From Bin5 sp965218625 (lineage in GTDB: Bacteria > Chloroflexota > Anaerolineae > Caldilineales > Caldilineaceae), in NCBI GenBank assembly GCA_965218625.1, contig CBDCLG010000009.1, positions 248,001-312,000 on the forward strand: 64,000 nt of DNA, in the 5' to 3' direction. Each line of letters starts with the position of its first letter. Position 1 is the stretch's first letter. Made by a program: the position numbers and the translations under genes. Below, piece by piece: positions 52,653 to 62,196 of the stretch. The notes beneath the pieces were generated by a model, which had not been told where the DNA came from, did not search any database, and saw only the letters and a program-made list of their open reading frames with translations.

Positions 52653-55493
52653 ATGTCATTCTATCTCCGTTTTCTCGGGCTTGCGCTGCGCCGTCTCTCC
52701 AGCCGGCCCGGACTGACCCTGCTATCTCTGCTCAGCATCACACTGGCGATCGGGATGGTCGCCAGCATTCCGATCTTTTCGCAGGGGGTCAGCTACCTGC
52801 TTCTGCAGGACGAGCTGGCCGAAATCGGGACCACCTTCCACCGTCCGCCCCTGACGATGCGCTTCTATTTCATCGTTCCAAAGCGCCGCGCCCTGTCGCT
52901 GGACAGTGCCCTCCGACTGGAAGACCGTTATCGCAACATTGTGGAGCGCGAGACCGGCCTCTCGGTTGCCGATACCCTTACATACGTCGCCAGCCCCGGC
53001 ATGACGATCCAACCTCTGACCGAGGACACGGTCTACACCGAGCTGAAAGAAAACGTAATTGTTGAGAACGTTCAGTTCGCTGTCGTCACCGGAATCGAGG
53101 AACGAATCTCGATTGTGGAGGGCCTTCCTTACGGGACCGAGAGCGCTGAGGGCGGCGTCCCTGTCTGGCTGTACGCCGAAAAGGCGGGTGAGATGGGTTT
53201 TCAGGTGGGCGAAACCTATCAGATGGTCGAGGGCAACTCGCGCCGGTCGGTCCCGATCCGTGTCGCCGGCATCTGGGAGCCGGCCGACCCATCCGACTTT
53301 TACTGGTCGGCAACGACGATTTCGTGGCGCAAGCTGCTGCTGGTGACCGACAGCGTCTACCGGCGTGCGGTCGAGCCCGAGATCAGCCGCAAGACCGGAA
53401 TCGCGGTCTGGTATCTCAGCCCGGATGAGGAGGCGCTGCAGCTGCATCAGGCTGATGCCGTAGCCAACGGTCTGCGCATTGTGCCCAGCCGCGCCGATCT
53501 CGTCTTCCCGGGCACGAAGATGGATGTTTCGCCGGAGCGGCCGTTGAACCGCTACTTGCAACGAAGGGCGAGCCTGTCGGCCCTATTGGTCGGCTTCAGC
53601 CTGCCGGCGCTGGGCCTGCTGCTCTTCTTTCTGTGGATCCTATCCCACGTGACGGCTCAGTTTCAGCAGGAAGAGGTCGCGATCCTGGCGTCGCGCGGGG
53701 CCGGCCGCCGCTTCGTCGCTTTCTTGATCCTGCTGGAAACGCTGCTCCTGCTCGCGGTTGGCATTCCGCTGGGCCTGGGGGCCGGCTACCTTATGGCGCG
53801 GGCGATGGGGCTGGCATCGGGTTTCCTGCTCTTTACGCCGCGCGCCGGCATTCCGGCCACGCTGCTGGAGGTGGACTGGCGGCTGGTCGGGCTGGCGCTG
53901 TTGCTGCTTGTCCTCGCGCGCGGCATTCCTGCGTTGCGCGCGGCGCGCGGGGGCATCGTCCAGCACCTGCAGGTCCGATCCCGTCCGCGTGCTGCGATTA
54001 CAACGTTGCTGCTCATTGGCGACGCCGCGCTCATCGCCCTGAGCTGGTACGCCTACCAACAGCTGAGCCAGCGCGGCACGCTCGGCATCATTGGTTGGGA
54101 GCCGAGCGGCGACCCCTTTCGCGACCCGTTGCTGCTGCTTGCGCCTTCACTCTTCGTCTTCACGTCTGCCCTGGTTCTGACCCATCTTTTCCCGCTGCTC
54201 ATGCGGCCGCTCGATCGCGTGGGCAGCCGTCTGCGCTCATTCGTAGGCTATATGGGCCTGACGCAGTTGCACCGGCAGGGTTCGCACTACTCCGGCAGCC
54301 TTTTTCTGACGATGGTCTGCCTCAGCCTTGGCGCCTTTTACGCCTCGATGGCGCTCAGTCTCGACCAGTGGCTGGCCGACCGTATCTACTACGAAGTCGG
54401 GGCCGACTACCGTTTCCAGCAGGGCATTCCTCCGCCTGAGATGGGTGGGCCGACTGCGCCGGGTGAAGAGCCGAATCCCGAAGTGGTCAGTGCGTGGCTG
54501 CTGCCGGTCGGCGACTATTTGGAGATTCCAGGCGTGGAAGACGCCACGCGCGTCGCGGTATTCAATGCCAAGACCAGCGTTTCGCGCAGCATTGACGCCG
54601 TTTTCCTCGGCATTGACCGATTTGACTTCCCGCGGGTCGCCTTTCACCGTTCGGATTTCAACCAGTTTTCGCTGGGTGAACTGATGAACCGTCTCGGTAT
54701 GTATCCCAACGGAATCCTCGTCTCGCGCAACTTTATTGAACGCGCCCGTTTGCTCGAGGGTCAGACGACAAAGCTGAACGTAACGATCAACTATGGCAAT
54801 TTTGAGCATGAGTTCTTGATCGTCGGCGTCTACGACTACTTTCCCACCGCCTATCCGCAGGACACGGAGGTCTTCGTTGGCAACCTGGGCTATCTGTTCG
54901 ACCAGGTCGGCGACGAGAGCCTGCACCAGATTTGGATGACGACCAGCGGCGACGCGTCGGCCGAGACGATCGTGGACAATCTGCTCGCGCTTGGCATCTG
55001 GCCGGTGCGGATTCGCGACACGCGCGCGCTCATCACGCTGGACGAGGAGCGGGTTGAGCGCATCGGTCTTTACGGCATTCTGTCGGTCGGGTTTTTGGCG
55101 TCGACTTTTCTGGCAAGCCTTGGGTTGCTGGTCTACACCTACGCGTCACTCCAGGGCCGCCTGCAACAGATCAGCGTATTGCGAGCGGTGGGACTCAAGA
55201 CGCGGCTGGTGCTGGCGATGGTGGGGGTCGAGTATCTCGGTGTTATTTTGTTTGGCGTGCTGTGGGGCGTGGTGGTGGGCATCGCGACGGCCCATCTCTA
55301 TGTTCCCTTTTTCCGGGTGAGCGGCGACCCGATCTTTGCCTTGCCGCCCTTTGTGCGCCACATCGCCTGGGGACAGATCGGGGTTCTGGCGCTGGTATTC
55401 GGAACTGCGTTGCTTGGTTCGCAGGCGGTTATCCTCTATTGGAGCACGCGTCGCGATCTGTTCCAGGTCTTGCGTATGGGACAGCGGGAGTAG
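52653..55493 (+). CDS. FtsX-like ABC transporter permease (MacB-type, large)
   Basis: 946 residues. An N-terminal membrane helix (LTLLSLLSITLAIGMVASIPIF) leads to a large extracytoplasmic domain to about residue 310. Two FtsX-like membrane blocks follow: LPALGLLLFFLWILSHVTAQ through residue 500, and LYGILSVGFLASTFLASLGLL through the C-terminus. QEEVAILASRGAGRRFVAFLIL and QQISVLRAVGLKTRLVLAM are the cytosolic coupling helices. ATG 52653 directly abuts the adaptor stop. It likely moves a lipid, peptide or lipoprotein outward through mechanical coupling. Confidence 0.85.
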   Translation: MSFYLRFLGLALRRLSSRPGLTLLSLLSITLAIGMVASIPIFSQGVSYLLLQDELAEIGTTFHRPPLTMRFYFIVPKRRALSLDSALRLEDRYRNIVERETGLSVADTLTYVASPGMTIQPLTEDTVYTELKENVIVENVQFAVVTGIEERISIVEGLPYGTESAEGGVPVWLYAEKAGEMGFQVGETYQMVEGNSRRSVPIRVAGIWEPADPSDFYWSATTISWRKLLLVTDSVYRRAVEPEISRKTGIAVWYLSPDEEALQLHQADAVANGLRIVPSRADLVFPGTKMDVSPERPLNRYLQRRASLSALLVGFSLPALGLLLFFLWILSHVTAQFQQEEVAILASRGAGRRFVAFLILLETLLLLAVGIPLGLGAGYLMARAMGLASGFLLFTPRAGIPATLLEVDWRLVGLALLLLVLARGIPALRAARGGIVQHLQVRSRPRAAITTLLLIGDAALIALSWYAYQQLSQRGTLGIIGWEPSGDPFRDPLLLLAPSLFVFTSALVLTHLFPLLMRPLDRVGSRLRSFVGYMGLTQLHRQGSHYSGSLFLTMVCLSLGAFYASMALSLDQWLADRIYYEVGADYRFQQGIPPPEMGGPTAPGEEPNPEVVSAWLLPVGDYLEIPGVEDATRVAVFNAKTSVSRSIDAVFLGIDRFDFPRVAFHRSDFNQFSLGELMNRLGMYPNGILVSRNFIERARLLEGQTTKLNVTINYGNFEHEFLIVGVYDYFPTAYPQDTEVFVGNLGYLFDQVGDESLHQIWMTTSGDASAETIVDNLLALGIWPVRIRDTRALITLDEERVERIGLYGILSVGFLASTFLASLGLLVYTYASLQGRLQQISVLRAVGLKTRLVLAMVGVEYLGVILFGVLWGVVVGIATAHLYVPFFRVSGDPIFALPPFVRHIAWGQIGVLALVFGTALLGSQAVILYWSTRRDLFQVLRMGQRE

Positions 55494-55497
55494 GATC

Positions 55498-57534
55498 ATG
55501 GTTCAAGCCGAGGGCTCGTCGGGCGGCCCCCTTGTTGTCTGCGACAATCTGGTCAAGATCTACCAGATCGACGAGATCGAAGTCGTGGCCCTGCAGGGCC
55601 TTGATTTGGAGATTGGCCGCGGCGAGACGATGGCCATCATTGGCGCGAGCGGCAGCGGCAAGTCCTCGCTGCTCAACATCATTGGCGGCCTGGACCGTCC
55701 TTCGGCCGGCCAGATTGCGGTCGACGGGCGCAATCTGCTCAAGGCGCCGGAGCGGGAGCTGGAGGATTACCGGCTACGCGACGTGGGCTTCGTATGGCAG
55801 CAGTCGGCGCGCAACCTGATTCCATACCTGACGGCGCAGGAAAACGTCGAATTGCCGATGATCGCGGCCGGCGGCGGTGTCGCGCAGCCGGGGGAGCGGG
55901 CGCGCGAGCTTCTGGACGCGGTCGGGCTGCTGAGCCACAGCCACCATCGCCTGGGACAGCTCTCCGGCGGGCAGCAGCAGCGCGTCGCGATTGCGGTCGC
56001 TTTGGCCAACCAGCCGCAGATCCTGCTGGCCGATGAGCCGACCGGAGAGGTGGACTCGGTCACGGCACAGCAGATCTGGCAGCTGTTCCGGGAGTTGAAC
56101 CGGCGCTACAACCTCACGAGCATCATCGTAAGTCACGACCGTGATATCGCCCGCGTCGTCGACCGCGTAATCGGCATACGGGATGGCAAGATCAGCACAG
56201 AAATGGTGCGCCAGGCAGGCGGCGAAGTGGTTGAAGAGGGTCTGTTTGAAATGCGGGAGTACGGCGAAGCGCAGGGAGCGGCAGGAGAGCCGCCTCCCTT
56301 AGTCGCGGAAGGCGACGTATTCGTGCAACTCGAGGAGCGGGTCGTCCTCGACTCTGTTGGACGGTTGCAGATGCCGCGCGAGTACCTTGAAAACCGGGGC
56401 ATCGGCCGCCGGGCGGTCGTCCAGCTGGTCGAAGACGGTATCCTGGTGCGTCCGACGCAGGAGCGGTTGGCGCCGACCGGGGACTCCGGCGCCACTGCCG
56501 GCGAAGAGAGCACGCCGGAAGGCACCGGGGCAGGTCCTGCAGCCATAGACCAGGATCCCACACCTGAGCGGGGCGCCAGCTGGTGGCGGCGGCTCTGGCG
56601 AAGATCCGAGCCTGCCGATGCCGGCGAGCCTCTTGCCGAACTGGCGGCCAATCCCTGGGCGCGGGGCTTCGCTGCAAGCCAGGGAGGCAGTGCCGATGAC
56701 GCCTCCGCGGCGGCGGACACACGCGAAACGCTCCAGTGGGACTACGGCAGCGACTCCGGCGGCGAAGGCTGGGAGACTTCTGCCCCATCGTCAAACGGGG
56801 GCGTCGCATCGGAATCCAGGGATCTGGCGATTTCGGAGTTCGATAGCGGTCCGCTTGTCGAAGTCCGCGAACTGCAGCGCATTTACGAAGTCGGGGACCA
56901 GTCGGTCCACGCGCTGCGGGGCATCGACATTGTCATTCCACGCCGCAGCTTCACGCTCTTTCGGGGCCGCTCCGGTTCGGGCAAGACGACGCTGTTGAAT
57001 CTCATCGGCAGCCTGGACACACCGAGCGCGGGCCGCGTCACGCTCTTCGGGCAGGATATCGGCCAGCTGTCGGCCGACGAGTGCGCCCAATTGCGCCAAC
57101 TCTATATTGGGTTCGTTTTTCAGGCCTTTTCTCTCATCCCGACGCTGTCGGCGCAGGAAAACGTGGAGATGACGCTGCGCCTGCTGGGAATATCAGCTGA
57201 GGAGCGGCGGCAGAGGGCAGCCTATTGCCTGTCGCTTGTCGGGCTCGGCCGCTGGGCCGATCACCGGCCGTTCGAGATGTCAGGCGGTCAGCAGCAGCGT
57301 CTGTCAATCGCACGCGCGCTGGCGCACGGGCCGGCCATGCTGATCGCAGACGAGCCGACCAGCGACCTGGACAGCGAGACGGGCCGCCAAATCCTGGAGC
57401 TGTTCGCGCGCTTGGTCAAGGAGGAGGGCATCACCGCCTTGGTCGCCAGCCACGATCCGGCCAGCGATGACTTCGCCACCGAAGTGTACGAGTTGCAGGA
57501 CGGCCGCATCGCAGGTAGGTCCAGCCACGGGTAA
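55498..57534 (+). CDS. Tandem ABC ATPase (two NBDs) with an AbrB-like domain between them
   Basis: 678 residues. NBD1 has Walker A GASGSGKS (49-56), signature LSGGQQQR (155-162) and Walker B QILLADEPTGEVDS (about 174-187). Residues 281-319 read VVLDSVGRLQMPREYLENRG then RRAVVQLVEDGILVRP, which fits the SpoVT/AbrB swapped-hairpin pattern. A Gly/Pro/Ser linker follows (about 320-455). NBD2 has Walker A GRSGSGKT (490-497), MSGGQQQRLS and MLIADEPTSDLDS. LolD/MacB-type ATPases are normally single; here both sites are in one chain, pairing with the two FtsX blocks of the upstream permease. Confidence 0.88.
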   Translation: MVQAEGSSGGPLVVCDNLVKIYQIDEIEVVALQGLDLEIGRGETMAIIGASGSGKSSLLNIIGGLDRPSAGQIAVDGRNLLKAPERELEDYRLRDVGFVWQQSARNLIPYLTAQENVELPMIAAGGGVAQPGERARELLDAVGLLSHSHHRLGQLSGGQQQRVAIAVALANQPQILLADEPTGEVDSVTAQQIWQLFRELNRRYNLTSIIVSHDRDIARVVDRVIGIRDGKISTEMVRQAGGEVVEEGLFEMREYGEAQGAAGEPPPLVAEGDVFVQLEERVVLDSVGRLQMPREYLENRGIGRRAVVQLVEDGILVRPTQERLAPTGDSGATAGEESTPEGTGAGPAAIDQDPTPERGASWWRRLWRRSEPADAGEPLAELAANPWARGFAASQGGSADDASAAADTRETLQWDYGSDSGGEGWETSAPSSNGGVASESRDLAISEFDSGPLVEVRELQRIYEVGDQSVHALRGIDIVIPRRSFTLFRGRSGSGKTTLLNLIGSLDTPSAGRVTLFGQDIGQLSADECAQLRQLYIGFVFQAFSLIPTLSAQENVEMTLRLLGISAEERRQRAAYCLSLVGLGRWADHRPFEMSGGQQQRLSIARALAHGPAMLIADEPTSDLDSETGRQILELFARLVKEEGITALVASHDPASDDFATEVYELQDGRIAGRSSHG

Positions 57535-57559
57535 TCGAGTCGCAGGAGGAGGAGAAAGA

Positions 57560-58585
57560 ATGACCCAACTCTATCGCGTTGCCATTGCCGGCTGTCATCG
57601 CATGCTCGACAAGGAACCGGCCAGCCACAACTTTGCGACTGCCTTCAGCGCCGATGTCGAAACAGAAATCGCGGCTGTCTTCGATCTGGGCGACGAGACT
57701 CGCCAGGCCTTTGTGGACTGCTGGGGCGCGCAGGTCGCTGCGTACGACAGTTTCAGTGAAATGCTTCGGCAGGAACGGCCCGATATTCTCTGCCTCGCGA
57801 CCAGCCAGAAGATGCACGCCGGCCAGATCCAGGATGCGGTCGCGGCCGGCGTTCGGGGAATCCTGTGCGACAAGCCGCTGGCGACCAGCCTGGAGGAGGC
57901 CGACAGATTGCTGGGCGCCTGCCGGAGCGCCGGCGTTCCGCTGGCGTTTGGGCTCGACCGCCGCTGGCTCAGCCCCTACCGCCGCCTGGCCGAGCTGTTG
58001 CGGGATGGCATCGTCGGACGGCTCCAGTCGCTGATCGTTTACGGCATCCCCAACCTGATCAATCACGGCTGCCACTGGTACGATGCGGCCCTTCATCTGG
58101 CCGGCGATCTTGAGCCGCAATGGGTGAGCGGTCTCGTGGAGGACCTGGCAGGAGAGCCGCCCAGTTCGCGCCGCCACCTTGATCCGACGGGCCGTTTGAT
58201 GGTCGGACTGGCGGGCGGTGTTGTCCTCTACTTCACGCCGGGCGGAAGTCGGCGACAGTCCTTCGATATCATCGGAGACGGGGGCCGCCTGACAGTGGTG
58301 GAAGATGGGCAGCAGGCATGGCGATGGCAGGAGAGCGGGCCCCCGGAACCGCTGGATATTCCGCAGCCGGCCGGCGACTTCCCTTCGGGCATGGCGATGG
58401 TGCGCGACCTGGTCGACGCGGTGGCTGATGGCGGTCGGACTGCCTGTGACGTGGAGGAGGCGCGACGGGCGACAGAGATCGGCTTTGCCGTCCATCTCTC
58501 GCACGCGTGCAGCGGCGCGCGCATCGAGCTCCCGGCGGCCGAGAGGACGTTACGGATCCCGTCTTTCCCGTGGGGAAACGAGTAG
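57560..58585 (+). CDS. Gfo/Idh/MocA family oxidoreductase
   Basis: 341 residues from ATG 57560 with AGGAGGAGGAG upstream. The cofactor motif is modified (RVAIAGCHRMLDKEPASHNF, lacking a clean GxGxxG), followed by RPDILCLATSQKMHAG, ILCDKPLATSLEEADRLL (Lys of the usual EKP, with Asp for Glu) and GLDRRWLSPYRRL. HGCHWYDAALHL holds the second catalytic His. Substrate unknown. It is 25 bp after the ABC ATPase but functionally fits the convergent DegT/heparinase cluster better. Confidence 0.82.
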   Translation: MTQLYRVAIAGCHRMLDKEPASHNFATAFSADVETEIAAVFDLGDETRQAFVDCWGAQVAAYDSFSEMLRQERPDILCLATSQKMHAGQIQDAVAAGVRGILCDKPLATSLEEADRLLGACRSAGVPLAFGLDRRWLSPYRRLAELLRDGIVGRLQSLIVYGIPNLINHGCHWYDAALHLAGDLEPQWVSGLVEDLAGEPPSSRRHLDPTGRLMVGLAGGVVLYFTPGGSRRQSFDIIGDGGRLTVVEDGQQAWRWQESGPPEPLDIPQPAGDFPSGMAMVRDLVDAVADGGRTACDVEEARRATEIGFAVHLSHACSGARIELPAAERTLRIPSFPWGNE

Positions 58586-58604
58586 GAGCCCGGTCAGCTC
58601 AGCT

Positions 58605-59864
58605 CTAGCCGGGCGTGTAGGCCGCGGCCACTTTGTGGAAGACGGCGATGATGTCGTCCACTTCTTGCGGGCCCCAACTTTCGTGGAAGTGCATATTGAA
58701 ATGGCTATTCAGCATCGCCTGGGCGTTGGGGCGGTGGAATTCGCGATCGGGGTCGCCTTTGTAGAGCGGGCTGGTCCAGGGGTAGCCGCTGCCGCCGAAG
58801 ACACGGCGCTCCGTGTACCACTCCTGGAGGTGCGGCACTCCCGTCCGGTAGTCGTCGGTAACCGGAAGACCCTCGGCGCGTACATTTTCGCAAAATGTCT
58901 CCTTGTCGCAGGTTGCGCGCTCAGGATGGAACGCCACCGGCAGGAACCAGTAGCTGGATTCGATGCCCGGCGCGGTCTGCGGCAAGGTGATCATCTCCAG
59001 GTCGGCGGTGCCTTCGATCAGCTGGCCGACGATTGCCCGCCTGCGTTCGACCATATCCGGCAATTTACGCAACTGGACCTGCCCGACGACAGCCGCGAAG
59101 TCGGTCTGGTTGAAGTTCAGCGTGGCCTGCATGTTGGTCGAGCCTTCGGGCAGGAAGTGGGGCTTGCCGCGGTCGGCCATGCGCCGCACCGAATGGTATA
59201 GCGCTTCGTCGCGGGTAAAGACGACGCCGCCCTGCGCGGCGGTGCTGTGGTGCTTGCCGGTCATTGTGGAGAAGGCGGAGATATCGCCGAAACTGCCGAG
59301 CAGCTGCCCCTTGTAGCGGGCGCCGTGGGCCTGGGCGCAATCCTCGATCACGGGGATTGCGTGCGCCCGGGCCAGCTCCATGATGCCGCCGATGTCGGCG
59401 GGCTCGCCGGCGATGTGGGGCACGATGATGGCGCTCGTGCGAGGTGAAATCAACTCCTCGATCTGCTCCGGTCCGGTGTTGTAGCTGCCCGGCGCGGCGT
59501 CGGCGATCATGGGGATCATGCACTGCATGGGTATTGGCATGATGCCGCCGGGATCGGTGAAGGGGCCGATGATGACCTCGCTGAACGCCTCGAGCTGCAA
59601 GGCCAACAGCGCCACGTAGATGGCGGCCGAGCCCGAGCTGACCGCATCGGCGTAGCCCCCGCCCAGGTATTCTGCGAACTGGGCGCAGTAGGCCTCCTCC
59701 TCGTCGCCCTGGTAGGAGCGGAGAATTCCGGTAGCGAGGACCTGGTCGAGATAGGCGACGGCCGCCTCCTTTTCCTCGGGCCCGATGTGGGCACGCGGGG
59801 GAAAGGGCGTATCCCTGACCGGCGTACCGCCATGCAGGGCCAATTTCTCCATTTTGTCATTCAT
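58605..59864 (-). CDS. DegT/DnrJ/EryC1/StrS aminotransferase family protein
   Basis: 419-residue PLP-dependent fold-type I enzyme. VSSGSAAIYVALLAL binds the phosphate, VIEDCAQAHGARYKGQ holds the cofactor Asp and partner residues, and FSTMTGKHHSTAAQGGVVFT carries the Schiff-base Lys. Most members transaminate keto-sugars in nucleotide-sugar pathways. Start ATG 59864 lies three bases after the heparinase stop, so both are on one message. Some related genes serve AHBA or cyclitol synthesis instead. Confidence 0.88.
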   Translation of the reverse strand: MNDKMEKLALHGGTPVRDTPFPPRAHIGPEEKEAAVAYLDQVLATGILRSYQGDEEEAYCAQFAEYLGGGYADAVSSGSAAIYVALLALQLEAFSEVIIGPFTDPGGIMPIPMQCMIPMIADAAPGSYNTGPEQIEELISPRTSAIIVPHIAGEPADIGGIMELARAHAIPVIEDCAQAHGARYKGQLLGSFGDISAFSTMTGKHHSTAAQGGVVFTRDEALYHSVRRMADRGKPHFLPEGSTNMQATLNFNQTDFAAVVGQVQLRKLPDMVERRRAIVGQLIEGTADLEMITLPQTAPGIESSYWFLPVAFHPERATCDKETFCENVRAEGLPVTDDYRTGVPHLQEWYTERRVFGGSGYPWTSPLYKGDPDREFHRPNAQAMLNSHFNMHFHESWGPQEVDDIIAVFHKVAAAYTPG

Positions 59865-59867
59865 CGC

Positions 59868-62009
59868 TCAACTCTCCAGCGTGTAATCGAAGCGGTTGTC
59901 GGCGGGCAGATCGGCCAGCCGGGACGGGAGTTCCACGTCCGGGCGCAGCCGGATGGTCCAGAGGTCCAGGCCGTCCGGCCGGTTGACCGAACAGGCGGCA
60001 AAGCCCGTGTCCAGCAGATCGCTATCGTGCCATGTGACCGAAGCGAGGCGGGGGGTGTCGCCGAAAGGATGGAAGGCGGAAAGGAAGGCGGTCTGCAGTG
60101 CGATGCGGCGGCGAATGACCAGCCCGTGCCGTTCTTCGGCGGGATTGCCCGGCGCGCGGCCGGTGTACAGCGTCGCGCCGGCCGGTTCGGCCACGAAGAG
60201 CCTCACGCCCGAACCCTCCGATCGCCAGGTGAGCATGGAATCGTCATCGAGTGTAAAGCTGCGCGGGTCGGCGATATGTTCATATCCTTCGCCCTCAAGC
60301 CCGGAAGGGAGTGCCGGGCGGCTGTCGAATGCCGAAAGCAGGCCGCCGGCGTTGCGATAGATCCAATCGATGCGGCGTTCTTCACCGGCGTCGACCAGGA
60401 AGATGTCAACGAGGTAGTCGGCGCGCGCCAGCACGACTCTACGCATCTTCACGCCGGCGTAAGTGTCGAGCGTTCCTCTGCTGACGCCGTCGAGAGGGGC
60501 GTCGCGGCTTGGGGCCGGGTTGGCGCTCCACGCCATGGTCGCGTCGGCGACCTGGAACGGGCCTTCGGCGCGAAATTCGTTGCACCGGCCTGCGCCCGGC
60601 GGCTGCGAGAGGCCGTCGAGCAGCGCGGTATTGTGGCTGATCGTCTGGCGATACCAGCCCTCGAAGAGGTCGATGCCGTAGCCGGGCGTGCCCAGGTCGG
60701 GCGCCTGACGGCTTCCTTGCGCGTAGAGGGTTAAAGCCAGTTTGTCCGGGTGACCGTGGCCGCCGCCGTGCACTCCGTACTTAAGGAGGGCGTACTGCTC
60801 TGATTCGGAGGCCGACGGCTGCTGCGCTTGCGACTGCGAACGCAGGATGGCGTAGCCGGAGGCGGCCATGTTGACGCTAGCGGGGGTCGGTTCTCCGTCG
60901 GTCGGGATGTCGCGTGCGCCGAACAGGAGCGCGTCGAGACTTGCGCGCGGGCCGTGCTTGTAGGCGCGCGCCAGCACCAGGCCGAAGAGCGGGTCGGCGG
61001 TCCAGGCGTACCCGATCTCGTAGAAGGCCGGCGCCTTGGGCACGCCGTGGCAGCAGTCGTCGTTCAGGCTTGTGAAGTACCAGCAGTCGTTTGTGGCCGG
61101 CAGGCTTCCGTCCGGGTAGGCGCAAAGCACGGGCGCACGCAGCACCGCGGCGAGAGCGCTCTCGCGGCGCAGGTCCCAACGCGGCAGGTTGGCCGTCGCC
61201 TTTGCCAGCGAGAGGAGCGCGGCGACGGTGTAGAAGTGGTAGCTGAACGAGCCTTCGAACCAGAGACCGTCGGCCAGGATGCCCTCGCGGGCCTGGGTAT
61301 GGAAGCCATTGGGCCCGTCGATGGCAAAGGCGAGCAGCTCCTCGTTGTCGGTGACCGCGCCGATCGTGCCGATGGCCGCGTTGTGCCAGCAGGCGAAATT
61401 GTGGATGCCGCCGAAGTGGCGCCGTGTCAGAAAGCCGGCCGCGGGCAGCAGTAGCTTTTCGACGATATCGGCCTGTTGCGATTGCGAAAGCGTGGGCCGG
61501 ATTATGTCGAAGGACCAGGCCAGCGGGATCACCCATACAGCCTCGTCCAAGGTACTGAATTGGGCGATGCCGTGGTTGGCCGGCCGGCCGGCTGAGGTCA
61601 TGTAGCTGGCGTAGTTGGCGGCATAGTCAAGCAGTGTCTCTTGCACGCGTTGCCTGTGGCCGTCTTCGCCCTCCATTTTCCAGAGGACGGCGAGCCGCAG
61701 GGCGGTCTCGGCAAGCCGGTTGTTGACCGACCAGCGCCAGGCAGAGTCGAACGGTTCGCCGGAGAAGGCGGCGCCGTCAACCGGGCAGCGGTGGAGGCGG
61801 GGCGAATCCGGCTCGAAGATGAGCTGGACTGCGTGCTGCGGGCAGAAGTAGTCGTGATAGTAGCCGCCCGGCAGCTGCGGTACGTCGACGGGGCGTGCGA
61901 GGAAGTCGGCTACTTCAGCGTGCAGCAGCTTGAGGGCCGCGGCGAACTGGGGCAGCGCGGCTTTCTGCCGGATCTGCGACCACTGGCTCGCGGAGATGAG
62001 TGTTGTCAT
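59868..62009 (-). CDS. Heparinase II/III family protein
   Basis: 713 residues. The N-terminal alpha/alpha toroid spans to about 380 (WRWSVNNRLAETALRLAVLW, HFGGIHNFACWHNAAIGTIG, FEGSFSYHFYTVAALL). The C-terminal beta-sandwich has YGVHGGGHGHPDKLALTLYA and TISHNTALLDG, the family's His/Tyr motif region. Such lyases cleave uronic-acid glycans. No signal peptide is evident from ATG 62009, so it may act on imported oligosaccharides. It heads an operon with the DegT gene and is divergent from fic. Confidence 0.88.
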   Translation of the reverse strand: MTTLISASQWSQIRQKAALPQFAAALKLLHAEVADFLARPVDVPQLPGGYYHDYFCPQHAVQLIFEPDSPRLHRCPVDGAAFSGEPFDSAWRWSVNNRLAETALRLAVLWKMEGEDGHRQRVQETLLDYAANYASYMTSAGRPANHGIAQFSTLDEAVWVIPLAWSFDIIRPTLSQSQQADIVEKLLLPAAGFLTRRHFGGIHNFACWHNAAIGTIGAVTDNEELLAFAIDGPNGFHTQAREGILADGLWFEGSFSYHFYTVAALLSLAKATANLPRWDLRRESALAAVLRAPVLCAYPDGSLPATNDCWYFTSLNDDCCHGVPKAPAFYEIGYAWTADPLFGLVLARAYKHGPRASLDALLFGARDIPTDGEPTPASVNMAASGYAILRSQSQAQQPSASESEQYALLKYGVHGGGHGHPDKLALTLYAQGSRQAPDLGTPGYGIDLFEGWYRQTISHNTALLDGLSQPPGAGRCNEFRAEGPFQVADATMAWSANPAPSRDAPLDGVSRGTLDTYAGVKMRRVVLARADYLVDIFLVDAGEERRIDWIYRNAGGLLSAFDSRPALPSGLEGEGYEHIADPRSFTLDDDSMLTWRSEGSGVRLFVAEPAGATLYTGRAPGNPAEERHGLVIRRRIALQTAFLSAFHPFGDTPRLASVTWHDSDLLDTGFAACSVNRPDGLDLWTIRLRPDVELPSRLADLPADNRFDYTLES

Positions 62010-62110
62010 GGGGCGGCCTCTGCGGGGTGGCGCGAGGGAGACACGTGCCTGGCCTTTACAGTTTCGACCTTGTCTAGTCTCCACATGTTGAAGCCTGACA
62101 TTCGAGGAAA

Positions 62111-62126
62111 TGTGATTGCGATCACT
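62111..62126. promoter_or_regulatory. CRP/FNR-like operator upstream of fic
   Basis: TGTGA-TTGCGA-TCACT matches the CRP consensus TGTGA-N6-TCACA at 9 of 10 bases. It overlaps the edge of the fic -35 box and is 102 bp from the heparinase start, so either gene could be controlled. Confidence 0.55.
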
Positions 62127-62154
62127 TGATTATCCTGTCTGTACGATTTAGAAT
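62126..62154 (+). promoter_or_regulatory. Sigma-70 promoter of fic
   Basis: TTGATT (62126-62131), 17-bp spacer, TAGAAT (62149-62154), 42 bp upstream of GTG 62197. The CRP-like site abuts the -35 hexamer. Confidence 0.65.
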
Positions 62155-62196
62155 CCGTGCCAGGTCAACTTTCCTTCTCGGTCTCCGAAGGCAGCA

